From assembly GCA_018242365.1 (NCBI GenBank), contig JAFECB010000023.1, forward strand, positions 162,499 through 226,498: a stretch of DNA of 64,000 bases. The letters run 5' to 3'. Below, piece after piece: positions 1 to 13,074 of the stretch (the stretch's first letter is position 1; each line of letters starts with the position of its first letter). The DNA is from Pseudomonadota bacterium (GTDB lineage: Bacteria > Pseudomonadota > Gammaproteobacteria > Xanthomonadales > Xanthomonadaceae). Below the pieces are notes generated by a model. That model ran no database searches, was not told the origin of the DNA, and saw nothing but the letters and a program-made list of their open reading frames with translations. A program made the translations under genes and the position numbers.

Positions 1-408
1 ATCCTCGCGATCCGGATCGACATCGAAATAGCGACGTTCGTCGAATACCGCGTAATTGGGCAGCTCGCGCTTGCGATAGGTGGTGGCGATCGCGCCATCA
101 CGCAGCACACTTGCGGCGTTGTAGACCACGCTGCCCGCAGACTGCGGCCAGCCAACCACAGCGACAATCCCGACCGCCGCGCTCGCCACCGCATTCATCG
201 CCGCCTCGCATTGCTGCAGGAAGGCCGGTCGATACAGCAGGTCTTCCGGCGGATAGCCGGACAGCGCCAGCTCGGGAAAGAGCACGACATCGGCTGCGTA
301 TTCGTCCCGCGCGAACGCGATCATCGCGGCGATCTTCGCGGCATTGCCAGCCACATCGCCGACCGGGAAATCGAATTGCGCCATCGCGATCCGCAAGCCG
401 CTGTCCAT
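1..408 (-). CDS. nadE: Glutamine-dependent NAD+ synthetase, N-terminal part (cut by window edge)
   Basis: The first 136 codons of a minus-strand gene are visible; the rest lies beyond base 1. The protein begins MDSGLRIAMAQFDFPVGDVA, the usual opening of the nitrilase-type glutaminase domain fused to NAD+ synthetases. The motif FPELALSGYPPEDLLY (residues about 44-59) carries the catalytic glutamate, and the YRKRELPNYAVFDE stretch (about 114-127) carries the catalytic lysine. The catalytic cysteine and the ATP-pyrophosphatase synthetase domain would be outside the window. By family knowledge the enzyme amidates nicotinate adenine dinucleotide to NAD+ in the cytosol, using ammonia from glutamine. 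A plain nitrilase/amidase is possible but the PPEDLL and NYAVFDE signatures favour NadE. Confidence 0.87.
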   Translation of the reverse strand, partial: MDSGLRIAMAQFDFPVGDVAGNAAKIAAMIAFARDEYAADVVLFPELALSGYPPEDLLYRPAFLQQCEAAMNAVASAAVGIVAVVGWPQSAGSVVYNAASVLRDGAIATTYRKRELPNYAVFDERRYFDVDPDRED

Positions 409-576
409 CCTGTCGCCTTGTTTCGAAGTTGCAGGCAGCCATTGTCCGCGCGATCCGTCGATTCCACCACCGACGCGGGCCAGCCTCGGTTCATCCGGCC
501 TCGGAACGATCCGGTAAAATTCCGCTCCCACGCTGGCCATCGGCGCAGCGCCCCCCTCATTCTCGAGTACGTTCAC

Positions 577-1125
577 ATGGGTCTGGACCACGTCCCCAGC
601 GGCCGCAAGCCGCCGGAAGAAATCAACGTCATCATCGAAATCCAGAAGGATGCCGACCCGGTCAAGTACGAGGTCGACAAGGACACCGGCGCGATCTTCG
701 TCGACCGCGTGCTGTCGACGCCGATGCGCTATCCCTGCAATTACGGCTACATCCCGCACACCCTGTGCGGCGACGGCGATCCCGCCGACGCGCTGGTGAT
801 CCTGCCCTTGCCGCTGGTGCCGGGATCGGTGATCCGCTGCCGACCGGTCGGCGTGCTGCGCATGAGTGACGAGGCCGGCAGCGACGAGAAGCTGCTGGTG
901 GTGCCGGTGGACAAGGTGTTCACCGGTTATGCCCACATCGCCGACGTCGAGCAGGTCAGCAAGCACTGGCTGCAGCGGATCGGCCATTTCTTCGAGCACT
1001 ACAAGGATCTCGAGGACGGCAAATGGGTGAAGCTGGACGGCTGGGGCAATGCCGCCGAGGCCAAGCGCATCATCCTCGACGCCATCGACCGCCACCACGC
1101 AGCGGTGGACAAGCCGAAGTTCTGA
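577..1125 (+). CDS. ppa: Inorganic pyrophosphatase (soluble, family I)
   Basis: A 182-residue soluble pyrophosphatase that hydrolyses PPi to phosphate and so pulls biosynthetic reactions forward. Seen in the protein: IEIQKDADPVKYEVDKDTG near the N-terminus, the YPCNYGYIPHT block, and the Mg-binding DGDPADALV signature (about residues 64-72), all in the order of the bacterial hexameric family and at the usual length (175-180). The frame stays open for a further 122 codons upstream, but the ATG at 577 gives the conserved MGLDHVPSG start, so the longer version is rejected. It is divergent from nadE (169 bp between the starts) and stands alone. Confidence 0.95.
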   Translation: MGLDHVPSGRKPPEEINVIIEIQKDADPVKYEVDKDTGAIFVDRVLSTPMRYPCNYGYIPHTLCGDGDPADALVILPLPLVPGSVIRCRPVGVLRMSDEAGSDEKLLVVPVDKVFTGYAHIADVEQVSKHWLQRIGHFFEHYKDLEDGKWVKLDGWGNAAEAKRIILDAIDRHHAAVDKPKF

Positions 1126-1222
1126 GCGCACAACTGCGCGGCTTCAGGCTCGTTCCTGATGGCTTGCGCGCAACACCACGGGAAGCCGCAACGGCTTCCC
1201 GACTCCCGCATCGATCGAATGC

Positions 1223-1816
1223 TTACGGCGCGGCGCGATGCGGGTATTTCGCGAAGATTCCAGTCACGGCCGCGTCCAGCATCGCCAGCTTCTTGTCCTG
1301 CGGCGTGTTGCGGCCGGGCTCCGAGCCACTGGCGGCACCCGACCACGCCAGCCGGTTGCGCGCACGATCAACAAGATCCACGACCAGAGTTGATTCGCGG
1401 TAGCTGCTGACCCGCGTCTCGTCGTACCAGAATGGAATCGCGACAAAGCCGCGCGCGTGGTGGCTGTAGACCCATTGCACGTCGGTCTGCGGCATTGTCC
1501 AGACATTGGTGCGGTCCTGCACTTCGGCATGGAAGTTCACCAGCAAGTCACCGCCTTCCGGCACATAGCGATAACCGCGGGACTCCATTTCCTTGCGCAC
1601 ATCGTCCTTGATCCGGTCCGACACCCACGACGAGTAGCCGGCCTGCTCCATCGACAGCGGCTGGTAGTAGCCCCAGGTCCGGAACTGGTTGAAATTGGCG
1701 GTCGGATCACTGTCGGTACGCACCAGCGGCCCGCTCGCGCAGGCAGACAAGGACAGCATCGTGGCAACGAGCAGGGCGGTGGAAAGTCTGCGTGCGACGG
1801 GGAACATGGCCATCAT
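1223..1816 (-). CDS. DUF4136-type lipoprotein
   Basis: About 197 residues. The N-terminus (FPVARRLSTALLVATMLSLS then AC) is a lipoprotein signal with cysteine after a LSLSA lipobox, so the mature protein is probably anchored to a periplasmic membrane face. The body fits the DUF4136 family pattern: an early FRTWGYY motif, then IKDDVRKEMESRGYRYV, then DLLVNFH, and near the end ESTLVVDLVDRARNRLAWSG. The function of this family is unknown. Three in-frame ATGs (1816, 1813, 1807) compete; none has a clear ribosome site, so the start is uncertain by a few codons. It lies just beyond the atp operon terminator and seems to be its own unit. Confidence 0.8.
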   Translation of the reverse strand: MMAMFPVARRLSTALLVATMLSLSACASGPLVRTDSDPTANFNQFRTWGYYQPLSMEQAGYSSWVSDRIKDDVRKEMESRGYRYVPEGGDLLVNFHAEVQDRTNVWTMPQTDVQWVYSHHARGFVAIPFWYDETRVSSYRESTLVVDLVDRARNRLAWSGAASGSEPGRNTPQDKKLAMLDAAVTGIFAKYPHRAAP

Positions 1817-1875
1817 CCGGGCGGGGGGGATGCCTGAATCATCGCACCGGGATGGATACGGCGGCTGAACAGCCA

Positions 1876-1904
1876 ACGAAAAACGCCGGCTTGCGCCGGC
1901 GTTT
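1876..1904 (-). terminator. Intrinsic terminator of the atp operon
   Basis: Read on the minus strand after atpC, an 8-bp GC stem (ACGCCGGC / GCCGGCGT) with a GCAA tetraloop is followed by a run of five T. It sits 57 bases past the atpC stop and before the lipoprotein gene, so it closes the atp transcript. Confidence 0.85.
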
Positions 1905-1960
1905 CGATTCGTTTCAAGCTTGGCTGCTCTGGCGAGATGCCAGGCACAGCGCGTCCAATC

Positions 1961-2386
1961 TCAGTGCTTGAGGTTCTTGCGCAAGCGCTCCAGCGCCTGC
2001 AACTGCGCGGTGACTTCCGCCAGGCGCTGCTGTGCTTCGGCGATTTCCATCGCTTCGCCGCGACGGGCGAGGATGCGCTCGGCTTCTTCCTTGGCGGCAC
2101 GCACGGCGGCCTCATCGATGTCCTGGGCGCGCACGGCGGTATCCGCCAGCACCGTCACCATGGTCGGTTGCACCTCGAGGATGCCGCCCGAGATGGCGAT
2201 ATCGACGGTTTCGCCACCCGGCTGGTGCACCACGATCTTGCCGGGCTTCAAACGGGTGATCAGCGGCGCGTGCTTGGGCGCGATACCCAACTCGCCCATT
2301 TCGCCGGTTGCCACGACCAACTCGGCCTCACCGTGGAAGATCTCGGCTTCGGCGCTGACGATGTCACAACGGATGGTGGATGCCAT
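1961..2386 (-). CDS. atpC: F1Fo ATP synthase epsilon subunit
   Basis: 141 residues, last gene of the atp operon. Opens [20 protein letters not shown] and contains the typical [15 protein letters not shown] block of the beta-sandwich domain and [18 protein letters not shown]; the C-terminus is an alanine/glutamate-rich two-helix hairpin. Epsilon joins the central rotor stalk and, in the family, can inhibit ATP hydrolysis through the C-terminal helices. It is separated from atpD by 107 bp that hold an unusual inverted repeat, unlike the tight spacing normally seen at this junction. Confidence 0.97.
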   Translation of the reverse strand: MASTIRCDIVSAEAEIFHGEAELVVATGEMGELGIAPKHAPLITRLKPGKIVVHQPGGETVDIAISGGILEVQPTMVTVLADTAVRAQDIDEAAVRAAKEEAERILARRGEAMEIAEAQQRLAEVTAQLQALERLRKNLKH

Positions 2387-2411
2387 GTTTCAATCTCTCC
2401 GTTCGCTACTC

Positions 2412-2493
2412 GAACGGGAGACGGGAGACGGGTGACGGGAGGAAAAGCGCTCGGCGCTTACCTCTCCCTTCTCCCTCTTCCCGTATCCCGTGT

Positions 2494-2495
<2 letters not shown>
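2412..2495. repeat. Heptamer-based inverted repeat between atpD and atpC
   Basis: The left arm (2412-2442) is a run of imperfect 7-base units of the form GACGGGA/GACGGGT. The right arm (2461-2495) is its imperfect reverse complement (TCCCTTC, TCCCTCT, TCCCGTA, TCCCGTG), and it touches the atpD stop codon. The centre holds AGCGCTCGGCGCT, itself a small hairpin. On the operon transcript this can fold into a long stem. The same design with different units occurs at 4856-4991. Confidence 0.75.
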
Positions 2496-3918
<1,423 letters not shown>

Positions 3919-3981
3919 TCACTGTTTTCATTTGAAAGCCCGAACTTGGATGTGCGGGCTCTTGCGGAGGGATCCGCGTAC

Positions 3982-4845
3982 TCAAACCGCCGCAGCACCG
4001 CCGACGATTTCAGAAATCTCTTGCGTGATCGCCGCCTGGCGCGCCTTGTTGTAGACCAGGTTCAGGGTGTCGATCAATTTGGTTGCGTTATCCGATGCGG
4101 CCTTCATCGCGACCATGCGCGCGGCGTGTTCGGAGGCGACGTTTTCCATCACCGCCTGGTAGACCAGCGACTCGATGTAGCGCGTCAGCACATGGTCGAG
4201 CACGGTTTCGGCATCAGGTTCGTACAGGTAGTCCCAATCGTGGCGCCCCGCCTGCTGCTCGGCCGCGGGCAGCGGCAACAGCTGGTCGAAGGTCGCCTTC
4301 TGGGTCATCGTGTTGACGAAGTCGTTGTAGGCGATGAACACCCGATCCACGTCACCCGCGGTGTAGGCATCCAGCATGACCTTGATGCCGCCAACCAGCT
4401 GCTCGACCTTCGGGGTGTCGCCGATATGGGTGATCGAGGCCAGCATTGACACCTTGAGCTGGCGGAAGAACGCCGAGGCCTTCTGGCCGATGGTGACCAC
4501 CGAGACTTCGACGCCCTTCTCCTGCAGCGCGCGGAGCTCGACCAGCAGCTTGCGGAACATGTTGTTGTTGAGCCCGCCGGCGAGGCCGCGGTCCGACGAG
4601 ATCACGATGTAACCGACACGCTTGACGGTTTCCCGCTCGACCAGGTACGGATGGCGGTACTCGGAATTGGCCTGCGCCATGTGTCCGATCAACTGCTTCA
4701 TCGCGTGCGCGTACGGCCGCGACTGCCGCATGCGGTCCTGCGCCTTGCGGATCTTGGAGGCCGAGACCATTTCCAGCGCGCGCGTCACCTTGCGGGTGTT
4801 CTGCACGCTCTTGATCTTGGTTTTGATTTCGCGTCCGCCTGCCAT
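3982..4845 (-). CDS. atpG: F1Fo ATP synthase gamma subunit
   Basis: 287 residues, the rotor shaft of F1. The N-terminus [20 protein letters not shown] and the C-terminal block [34 protein letters not shown] are the two conserved coiled-coil helices of gamma. The length is normal for gammaproteobacteria. The 149-bp gap upstream (between atpA and atpG) contains a long inverted repeat and is much larger than usual for this operon. Confidence 0.97.
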   Translation of the reverse strand: MAGGREIKTKIKSVQNTRKVTRALEMVSASKIRKAQDRMRQSRPYAHAMKQLIGHMAQANSEYRHPYLVERETVKRVGYIVISSDRGLAGGLNNNMFRKLLVELRALQEKGVEVSVVTIGQKASAFFRQLKVSMLASITHIGDTPKVEQLVGGIKVMLDAYTAGDVDRVFIAYNDFVNTMTQKATFDQLLPLPAAEQQAGRHDWDYLYEPDAETVLDHVLTRYIESLVYQAVMENVASEHAARMVAMKAASDNATKLIDTLNLVYNKARQAAITQEISEIVGGAAAV

Positions 4846-4855
4846 CTCTTTGATC

Positions 4856-4991
4856 TCGGGACTCGGGATCCGGGACCCGGGACCCGAAGGTGCCCCAGTG
4901 CCGCGAATCGTTGCTCCTCACCCGGTTCACCGGGCCTTGGATCCGCGGAACCCGCTTTCGCGAGTCCCGGGTCCCAGGTCCCGGGTCCCGG
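4856..4991. repeat. Heptamer-based inverted repeat between atpA and atpG
   Basis: The left arm, 4856-4887, is made of 7-base units ACTCGGG, ATCCGGG, ACCCGGG, ACCCGA. The right arm, 4961-4991, is built from GTCCCGG/GTCCCAG units and is complementary to the left arm at about 26 of 31 positions by eye. Between them lie 73 bp with a smaller CCCGGTTCACCGGG hairpin. It fills nearly the whole gap between the atpA stop (4995) and the atpG start (4845). Confidence 0.78.
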
Positions 4992-4994
4992 CTC

Positions 4995-6545
<1,551 letters not shown>

Positions 6546-6628
6546 CTTGGTTTCCTGTTGGGCGGGTCTCGACCCACCGTCATTTCAATTCGATGCAGAC
6601 GCGGCGGGCCGGGGCCCGCCAAACAAAC

Positions 6629-7153
6629 TCAATTCGCCAATGCCGCTTGCAGCCGTTCCAGCTTGCCGCGCAGTGAACCGTCGATCACGACATCGCCGGC
6701 GTCGATCAGCACGCCGCCGATCAACGCGGGATCAACGGCGGTATCGACCTCGACCTCGCGACCGAAACGACGGCGCAACGCCGCCTTGAGGGTCTCGATC
6801 TCGGCCGCCGGCAAGGCTTCGGCCGCGGTGATCGTGGCCTTGACGACGTGTTCCGCCTCGAAGCGGAGGGCATCGTACAGGCCGGCGATCTCCGGCAGCA
6901 GCGGCAGGCGGTGGTTGTCGAACAACAACCGCAGGAAGCCATCGAAATCCTGCGCCGCCGCGTCGGGCGACAACAGGGTTACGGCGGCATCCGCGGTCAG
7001 CCTCGGGTCTCCCAGCAGCGCGGCGACTTGCGGGTCGGCCGCGATGCGTGCGGCGAACGCCAGCGCATCGGACCATGCCGACAGTGCGGACTGTTCGCTC
7101 GCCACCGCGAAGGCGGCGCGGGCGTAGGGACGGGCGAGGGTGGCCTGGGTCAT
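6629..7153 (-). CDS. atpH: F1Fo ATP synthase delta subunit
   Basis: 174 residues, peripheral stalk protein that clamps F1 to subunit b. The N-terminus ATLARPYARAAFAVA is the diagnostic ARPYA-AF motif of delta/OSCP, and the C-terminus has IGGVLIDAGDVVIDGSLRGK-LERLQ. The middle is alanine-rich and poorly conserved, as usual. Only 10 bp separate it from atpF, so the two are translated from one closely spaced message. Confidence 0.95.
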   Translation of the reverse strand: MTQATLARPYARAAFAVASEQSALSAWSDALAFAARIAADPQVAALLGDPRLTADAAVTLLSPDAAAQDFDGFLRLLFDNHRLPLLPEIAGLYDALRFEAEHVVKATITAAEALPAAEIETLKAALRRRFGREVEVDTAVDPALIGGVLIDAGDVVIDGSLRGKLERLQAALAN

Positions 7154-7163
7154 GGGCGGGTCC

Positions 7164-7634
7164 TCAGAGCTGGGTGGCCAGCTCGTCGATCAGCGCACGA
7201 TGGTCGGCAGCGTTGATCTCGCGACGAAGCAGCTTCTCGGCGCCGGACACGGCCAGCGCCGACACCTGCTTGCGCAGGTCTTCGCGGGCACGATTGGCGG
7301 TCGCTTCGATCTCGGCCTCGGCCTGCGCCTTCTGGCGATTGCCTTCGGCGATGGCTTCGAGCTTCGCGGCTTCGACCAGCTGGGCGGCACGGGCATTGGC
7401 CTGGTCGATGATCTCGTTGGCCTTGACGCGGGCAGCCTTGAGCTCTTCGCCGGCCTTGTCCTGCGCCTGCGCGAGATCCTTGCGCGCATTCTCGGCCGCC
7501 GCCAGGCCTTCGGCGATCTTCTGCTGACGCTCTTCGATCGCACCGATGATGTGCGGCCAGCCGAACTTCATCACCATCCACGCCACCGCGAAGAACGCGA
7601 TGCCCTGAATGACGAGGGTGAGGTTGGGTAGCAT
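7164..7634 (-). CDS. atpF: F1Fo ATP synthase subunit b
   Basis: 156 residues. A single N-terminal membrane helix ([20 protein letters not shown], followed by MKFGWPHI) leads into a long charged helix with an [20 protein letters not shown] block, the dimeric stator stalk of Fo. Length matches the 156-residue proteobacterial subunit b. The gene lies 73 bp after atpE. Confidence 0.96.
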   Translation of the reverse strand: MLPNLTLVIQGIAFFAVAWMVMKFGWPHIIGAIEERQQKIAEGLAAAENARKDLAQAQDKAGEELKAARVKANEIIDQANARAAQLVEAAKLEAIAEGNRQKAQAEAEIEATANRAREDLRKQVSALAVSGAEKLLRREINAADHRALIDELATQL

Positions 7635-7707
7635 GGGTTGCTCCTGCTTCCGGCGGCACCATGCCGCCGGGAATTGCCTAAACCGAATCGTGACGCGTGG
7701 CGGCGAA

Positions 7708-9358
<1,651 letters not shown>

Positions 9359-9410
9359 TCACTCGAGGAGAGTCTGGCGCAGGCCCCATGAAACCCGGCG
9401 ACCTAGCCCG

Positions 9411-9447
9411 AGAATTGTATCAGGACCGACGCCTGCGAGGCAAGCGA
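9411..9447 (-). promoter_or_regulatory. Candidate promoter of the atp operon
   Basis: On the minus strand, TTGCCT (9442-9447) and TACAAT (9418-9423) are spaced by 18 bp, a good sigma-70-type pair; transcription would begin near 9411 and give a leader of about 75 bases before the atpI GTG. Position and fit are seen; activity is inference. Confidence 0.55.
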
Positions 9448-9628
9448 CAAGGCGTATTCAGGTAGCTCGCGCGTGCGGGGAGATCGGTCCGCGCGGCGCG
9501 CATTGGCGCAGACGCGTCAGTCTCCGGGCCGTATGGATCCTGAATGCGGGATGCCGGGAACTTTGAGCCAAACCCGCGGTCAATCCCAGCGGTTGTCCGC
9601 CTTCCTCGTCACTCCGCGGCGGCTTCCC

Positions 9629-9660
9629 AGCCCCGGCCCTCATCACGCCGGGGCTTTTTC
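9629..9660 (+). terminator. Strong plus-strand intrinsic terminator with no gene upstream
   Basis: A 9-bp stem AGCCCCGGC / GCCGGGGCT is followed on the plus strand by TTTTT (9655-9659). Both flanking genes (atpI and lpdA) are on the minus strand, where the same hairpin has no T-run. The 328-bp gap 9337-9664 otherwise contains only the atp promoter and no convincing protein gene. The terminator therefore either ends an unseen plus-strand RNA of about 100-200 bases, or serves lpdA as a weak bidirectional terminator. Confidence 0.7.
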
Positions 9661-9664
9661 GTGG

Positions 9665-11509
9665 TCAACGCTTCTTCGGGATGTACAGGTCAGTGATCGA
9701 GCCGTCATAGACCTCGGCCGCCATCCCCACCGACTCACCCAAGGTCGGGTGTGGATGGATGGTGCTTCCAATGTCATGGACTTCGCAGCCCATTTCAATC
9801 GCCAGCGCGACCTCCGAAATCAGCTCGCCGGCGTGTACGCCGGCAATCCCGCCACCAATCACGCGATGACTGTCTTCATCGAAGATCAGCTTGGTGAAAC
9901 CTTCGGTGCGCGCCAACCCAATCGCACGCCCTGACGCCGCCCACGGGAATTTGCCGACGCCGACCTTCAAGCCCTTGGCCTTGGCCTCGGTTTCCGTGAC
10001 GCCCACCCAGGCGATTTCCGGGTCGGTATAGGCCACCGACGGGATGACGCGGGCCACCCATTCCTTCTTCTCACCGGCCGCCACTTCCGCCGCCAGCTTG
10101 CCTTCGTGGGTGGCCTTGTGCGCCAGCATCGGCTGACCGACCAGATCACCAATGGCGAAGATATGCGGCACATTGGTGCGCATCTGCGCATCGACCGGGA
10201 TCAGGCCGCGCTCACCCACCAGCACGCCGGCCTTGTCCGCATCCAGCTTGCCGCCGTTGGCGCTGCGTCCGACCGAGACCAGCACGCGGTCATACAGCTT
10301 GCCATCGGGGATGGACTCGCCCTCGAAGCTGCAGGCGATGCCGTTTTTCTGCGCCTTGGCATCGACCACCTTGGTCTTCAGATGCACGGCCACGCCCTGC
10401 TTCTTCAGACGATCCGCCAGCGGCTTGACCAAGTCGGCGTCGGCACCCGGCATCAGCTGCGACATGAACTCGACCACGGTCACTTCCGCGCCCAGCGCGC
10501 GATACACCGTGGCCATCTCCAGCCCGATGATGCCGCCACCGACGACGAGCAACCTCTTCGGCACCTCGGCCAAGTTCAGCGCATCGGTGGAATCCATGAT
10601 GCGCGCATCGTCCCACGGGAACGCCGGCAATTTCACCGGCTGGCTGCCCGCCGCGATGATGCAGTGGGCGAAACGCAGCAGCTGGGTCTTGCCATCGCTG
10701 CCGGTGATTTCCAGCTCGTTGGCGGAGACGAATTTGGCCACGCCCTGCACCACGCGCACCTTGCGTTGCTTGGCCATGCCGGCCAGACCCTTGGTCAGCT
10801 GCCCGACCACGCCATCCTTGTAGCCGCGCAACTTGTCGATGCTGATCTTCGGCTTGCCGAAATCGACGCCGTAGTCACTGGCATGACTTGCTTGCTCGAT
10901 CACATCGGCGGCGTGCAGCAGCGCCTTGGATGGAATGCAACCGACGTTCAAGCACACGCCGCCGAGGGTGGCGTAGCGCTCGATCAGCACGGTATCGAGA
11001 CCGAGGTCCGCACTGCGGAAGGCGGCGGTATAGCCACCGGGGCCAGCGCCGATGACGACCATCTGACATTCGATATCGGCCTGCTTGCCGGAAGCCGCTT
11101 GAGGCGCTGGCTCTGAGCCCCTCTCCCCTCGGGAAAGGGGTTGGGGTGAGGGTCGGGCTTGGTTTGATGCGGGACGCGCAGATTCGACAGCCGCAGCCTC
11201 ACCCCCGGCCCCTCTCCCGGAGGGAGAGGGGAGCACAGCGTCAGCCGTCGATTGCCCGGCTGGAGATGGGAGAGCACTCTCGATCACCGCGATCACTGCA
11301 CCTTCCGACACGCTATCGCCCAGCTTGACCTTCAGCACCTTGATCACGCCATCGGCCACCGCCGGTACTTCCATCGTGGCCTTGTCCGATTCCAGCGTGA
11401 CCAGGCCCTGATCTTTCTTCACCGTATCGCCCACTGCGACCAGGATTTCGATCACCGGCACGTCGCCGTGGCCACCGATATCAGGCACCTTGCTTTCGAT
11501 CTCTGCCAT
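9665..11509 (-). CDS. lpdA: Dihydrolipoamide dehydrogenase (E3) with N-terminal lipoyl domain
   Basis: 614 residues. Residues 1-80 are a lipoyl domain with the lipoylation motif ESDKATMEVP; residues about 82-150 are a Pro/Ala/Ser linker; from about 150 a full E3 flavoprotein follows (GAGPGGYTAAFRSADLG FAD site, GGVCLNVGCIPSK with the redox-active CxxxxC, GGGIIGLEMATVYRALGAEV NAD site, and the HPHPTLGE histidine-glutamate pair near the C-terminus). It reoxidises dihydrolipoyl groups of pyruvate dehydrogenase and passes electrons to NAD+. The gene follows aceF by 11 bp on the same strand; aceE is not in the window. The linker is enlarged by a REP-like repeat pair (11117-11233) read in frame. 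Confidence 0.97.
   Translation of the reverse strand: MAEIESKVPDIGGHGDVPVIEILVAVGDTVKKDQGLVTLESDKATMEVPAVADGVIKVLKVKLGDSVSEGAVIAVIESALPSPAGQSTADAVLPSPSGRGAGGEAAAVESARPASNQARPSPQPLSRGERGSEPAPQAASGKQADIECQMVVIGAGPGGYTAAFRSADLGLDTVLIERYATLGGVCLNVGCIPSKALLHAADVIEQASHASDYGVDFGKPKISIDKLRGYKDGVVGQLTKGLAGMAKQRKVRVVQGVAKFVSANELEITGSDGKTQLLRFAHCIIAAGSQPVKLPAFPWDDARIMDSTDALNLAEVPKRLLVVGGGIIGLEMATVYRALGAEVTVVEFMSQLMPGADADLVKPLADRLKKQGVAVHLKTKVVDAKAQKNGIACSFEGESIPDGKLYDRVLVSVGRSANGGKLDADKAGVLVGERGLIPVDAQMRTNVPHIFAIGDLVGQPMLAHKATHEGKLAAEVAAGEKKEWVARVIPSVAYTDPEIAWVGVTETEAKAKGLKVGVGKFPWAASGRAIGLARTEGFTKLIFDEDSHRVIGGGIAGVHAGELISEVALAIEMGCEVHDIGSTIHPHPTLGESVGMAAEVYDGSITDLYIPKKR
11117..11233. repeat. Pair of REP-like palindromes inside the lpdA coding sequence
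   Basis: Copy 1, around 11117-11153, has CCCCTCTCCCCTC then GGGAAAGGGGTTGGGG. Copy 2, around 11199-11233, has a perfect 10-bp stem (CCCCTCTCCC at 11209-11218, GGGAGAGGGG at 11222-11231). Both belong to the GC-rich CCTCTCCC...GGGAGAGGG class widespread between genes in proteobacteria. Here they are translated as LPSPSGRGAGGE and RPSPQPLSRGERGSE (residues about 93-132), within the flexible interdomain linker. Confidence 0.82.
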
Positions 11510-11520
11510 GCGCCTTCTCC

Positions 11521-12903
11521 TTACAGCATGGCCCGACGCAGGTCGGCCAGCAGTTGTCCCAGATAGGTGGTGAAGCGCGCCGCAGCAGCGCCATCAATCA
11601 CGCGATGGTCATAGCTCAGCGACAGCGGCAGCATGAGCTTTGGCTGGAACGCCTTGCCGTCCCACACCGGCTTGATCTCGGACTTGGACACGCCGAGGAT
11701 CGCCACTTCCGGCGCATTGATGATCGGGGTGAACTTGGTGCCACCGATCCCGCCCAGCGAGGAGATGGTGAAGCAGCCGCCCTGCATCTGCTCCGGCTTG
11801 AGCTTGCCATCACGCGCCAGCGCGGCCAACTCGCCCATTTCCTTGGCGATCTGCGCCACGCCCTTGCGGTCGGCATCGCGCAATACCGGCACCACCAGGC
11901 CGTTCGGAGTGTCGGCGGCGAAACCGATATGGAAGTACTGCTTCAACACCAGATTGTCGCCATCGAGCGAAGCGTTGAAGGTCGGAAACTTCTGCAGCGC
12001 GACCACGCAGGCCTTGATCAGGAAGGCCAGCATGGTCAGCTTGCCGGTCTTGCCGGCGGCAATGGCTTTTGCGTTCTCGTTGTTGAAGGCCACGCGCAGA
12101 TCTTCCAGCGCGGTGATATCGGCTTCATCGAACTGGGTGACGTGCGGGATCATCGCCCAGTTGCGTGCGAGGTTCGCACCGGAAATCTTCTGGATGCGCG
12201 ACAGCGGCTTGCTTTCGACCGCACCGAACTTGGCGAAATCCACCTTTGGCCACGGCAGCAGATTGAGCCCACCACCCGCAGCGCCACCTCCAGCCGCGAC
12301 CGGCGCAGACACACCACCCGCCAGCGCCGACTTGACGAAGTTCTGCACGTCCTCCTTGCCGATCCTCCCGCCACGCGCGCTGCCCTTGACCTGCGCAAGA
12401 TCGACACCCAACTCACGGGCGAACAGGCGCACTGCCGGGCTGGCGTAGGGCACCTTGGCCGGCAGTACCGCATCAGCCTCGAAGCGCATCGGCGGGATGC
12501 CGGGCTGCCCAGGTTCGGCCACCGGCGCGCGTGCGGGTACCGGCGCCCCGCTTTCGATCATCGCCGCCACCACCGGTGCAGGCGCAGGCACGGGCTTTTC
12601 GGGCGCTGGCGTAGCGGGTGCTGGCGCGGCCGGCGTGGGCGTAATCGCTGCAGGTGCGGCATCGCTGACTTCGATGATCGCAACCAGGCCGCCTTCGGAC
12701 ACCGTGTCGCCGAGCTTGACCTTGAGCTCCTTGATCACACCCGCGAACGGCGACGGCACTTCCATCGTTGCCTTGTCCGATTCCAGCGTGACCAAGCCCT
12801 GATCCTTGCTGACGGTGTCGCCCGGCTTGACCAGCAATTCGATGATCGGCACGTCATCATGGCCGCCGATATCGGGGACTCGGGCTTCTTTCATTTCGGC
12901 CAT
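11521..12903 (-). CDS. aceF: Pyruvate dehydrogenase E2, dihydrolipoamide acetyltransferase
   Basis: 460 residues. One lipoyl domain (residues 1-83, motif ESDKATMEVPSPF), an Ala/Pro linker, a peripheral subunit-binding domain (YASPAVRLFARELGVDLAQV, then KGSARGGRIGKEDV, about 150-190), and the catalytic acetyltransferase core ending in LSLSYDHRVIDGAAAARF, which contains the catalytic histidine. It transfers acetyl groups to CoA and forms the core of the complex. Only one lipoyl domain is present, against three in E. coli; the extra lipoyl domain on E3 next door may compensate. Start ATG at 12903. First gene of an aceF-lpdA pair. Confidence 0.96.
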   Translation of the reverse strand: MAEMKEARVPDIGGHDDVPIIELLVKPGDTVSKDQGLVTLESDKATMEVPSPFAGVIKELKVKLGDTVSEGGLVAIIEVSDAAPAAITPTPAAPAPATPAPEKPVPAPAPVVAAMIESGAPVPARAPVAEPGQPGIPPMRFEADAVLPAKVPYASPAVRLFARELGVDLAQVKGSARGGRIGKEDVQNFVKSALAGGVSAPVAAGGGAAGGGLNLLPWPKVDFAKFGAVESKPLSRIQKISGANLARNWAMIPHVTQFDEADITALEDLRVAFNNENAKAIAAGKTGKLTMLAFLIKACVVALQKFPTFNASLDGDNLVLKQYFHIGFAADTPNGLVVPVLRDADRKGVAQIAKEMGELAALARDGKLKPEQMQGGCFTISSLGGIGGTKFTPIINAPEVAILGVSKSEIKPVWDGKAFQPKLMLPLSLSYDHRVIDGAAAARFTTYLGQLLADLRRAML

Positions 12904-12959
12904 GGCCGCTACTCCGCTGGTGACAGACCGCCACTAGAGCACAGACCGGAGCGCACAAC

Positions 12960-13030
12960 AAATCGCGCCGCAGCAAATTTTATATTTAATCCGGGTAATT
13001 ATGATATTGCCGAAGGAGAATGCACTGTAA
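12960..13030 (-). promoter_or_regulatory. AT-rich presumed promoter region of aceF-lpdA
   Basis: The 171-bp gap between aceF and the EamA gene holds a distinct AT-rich patch (12974-13010) in an otherwise GC-rich stretch, with TATAAA and TAATAT-like hexamers on the minus strand about 75 bases before the aceF start. I could not fix a convincing -35 element, so only the region is marked. Confidence 0.4.
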
Positions 13031-13074
13031 TCACATGGATAGCTCCGTTGAAGCACTTTTTATCCCCGGCGAAA

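Noticed and set aside
9448..9628. 6S RNA
   Set aside because: A few words resemble 6S RNA, but I could not form the long hairpin with a central bubble and the genomic context is wrong.
9473..9934. Plus-strand 153-codon open frame
   Set aside because: It overlaps lpdA over half its length, has the composition of a shadow frame and contains the terminator hairpin.
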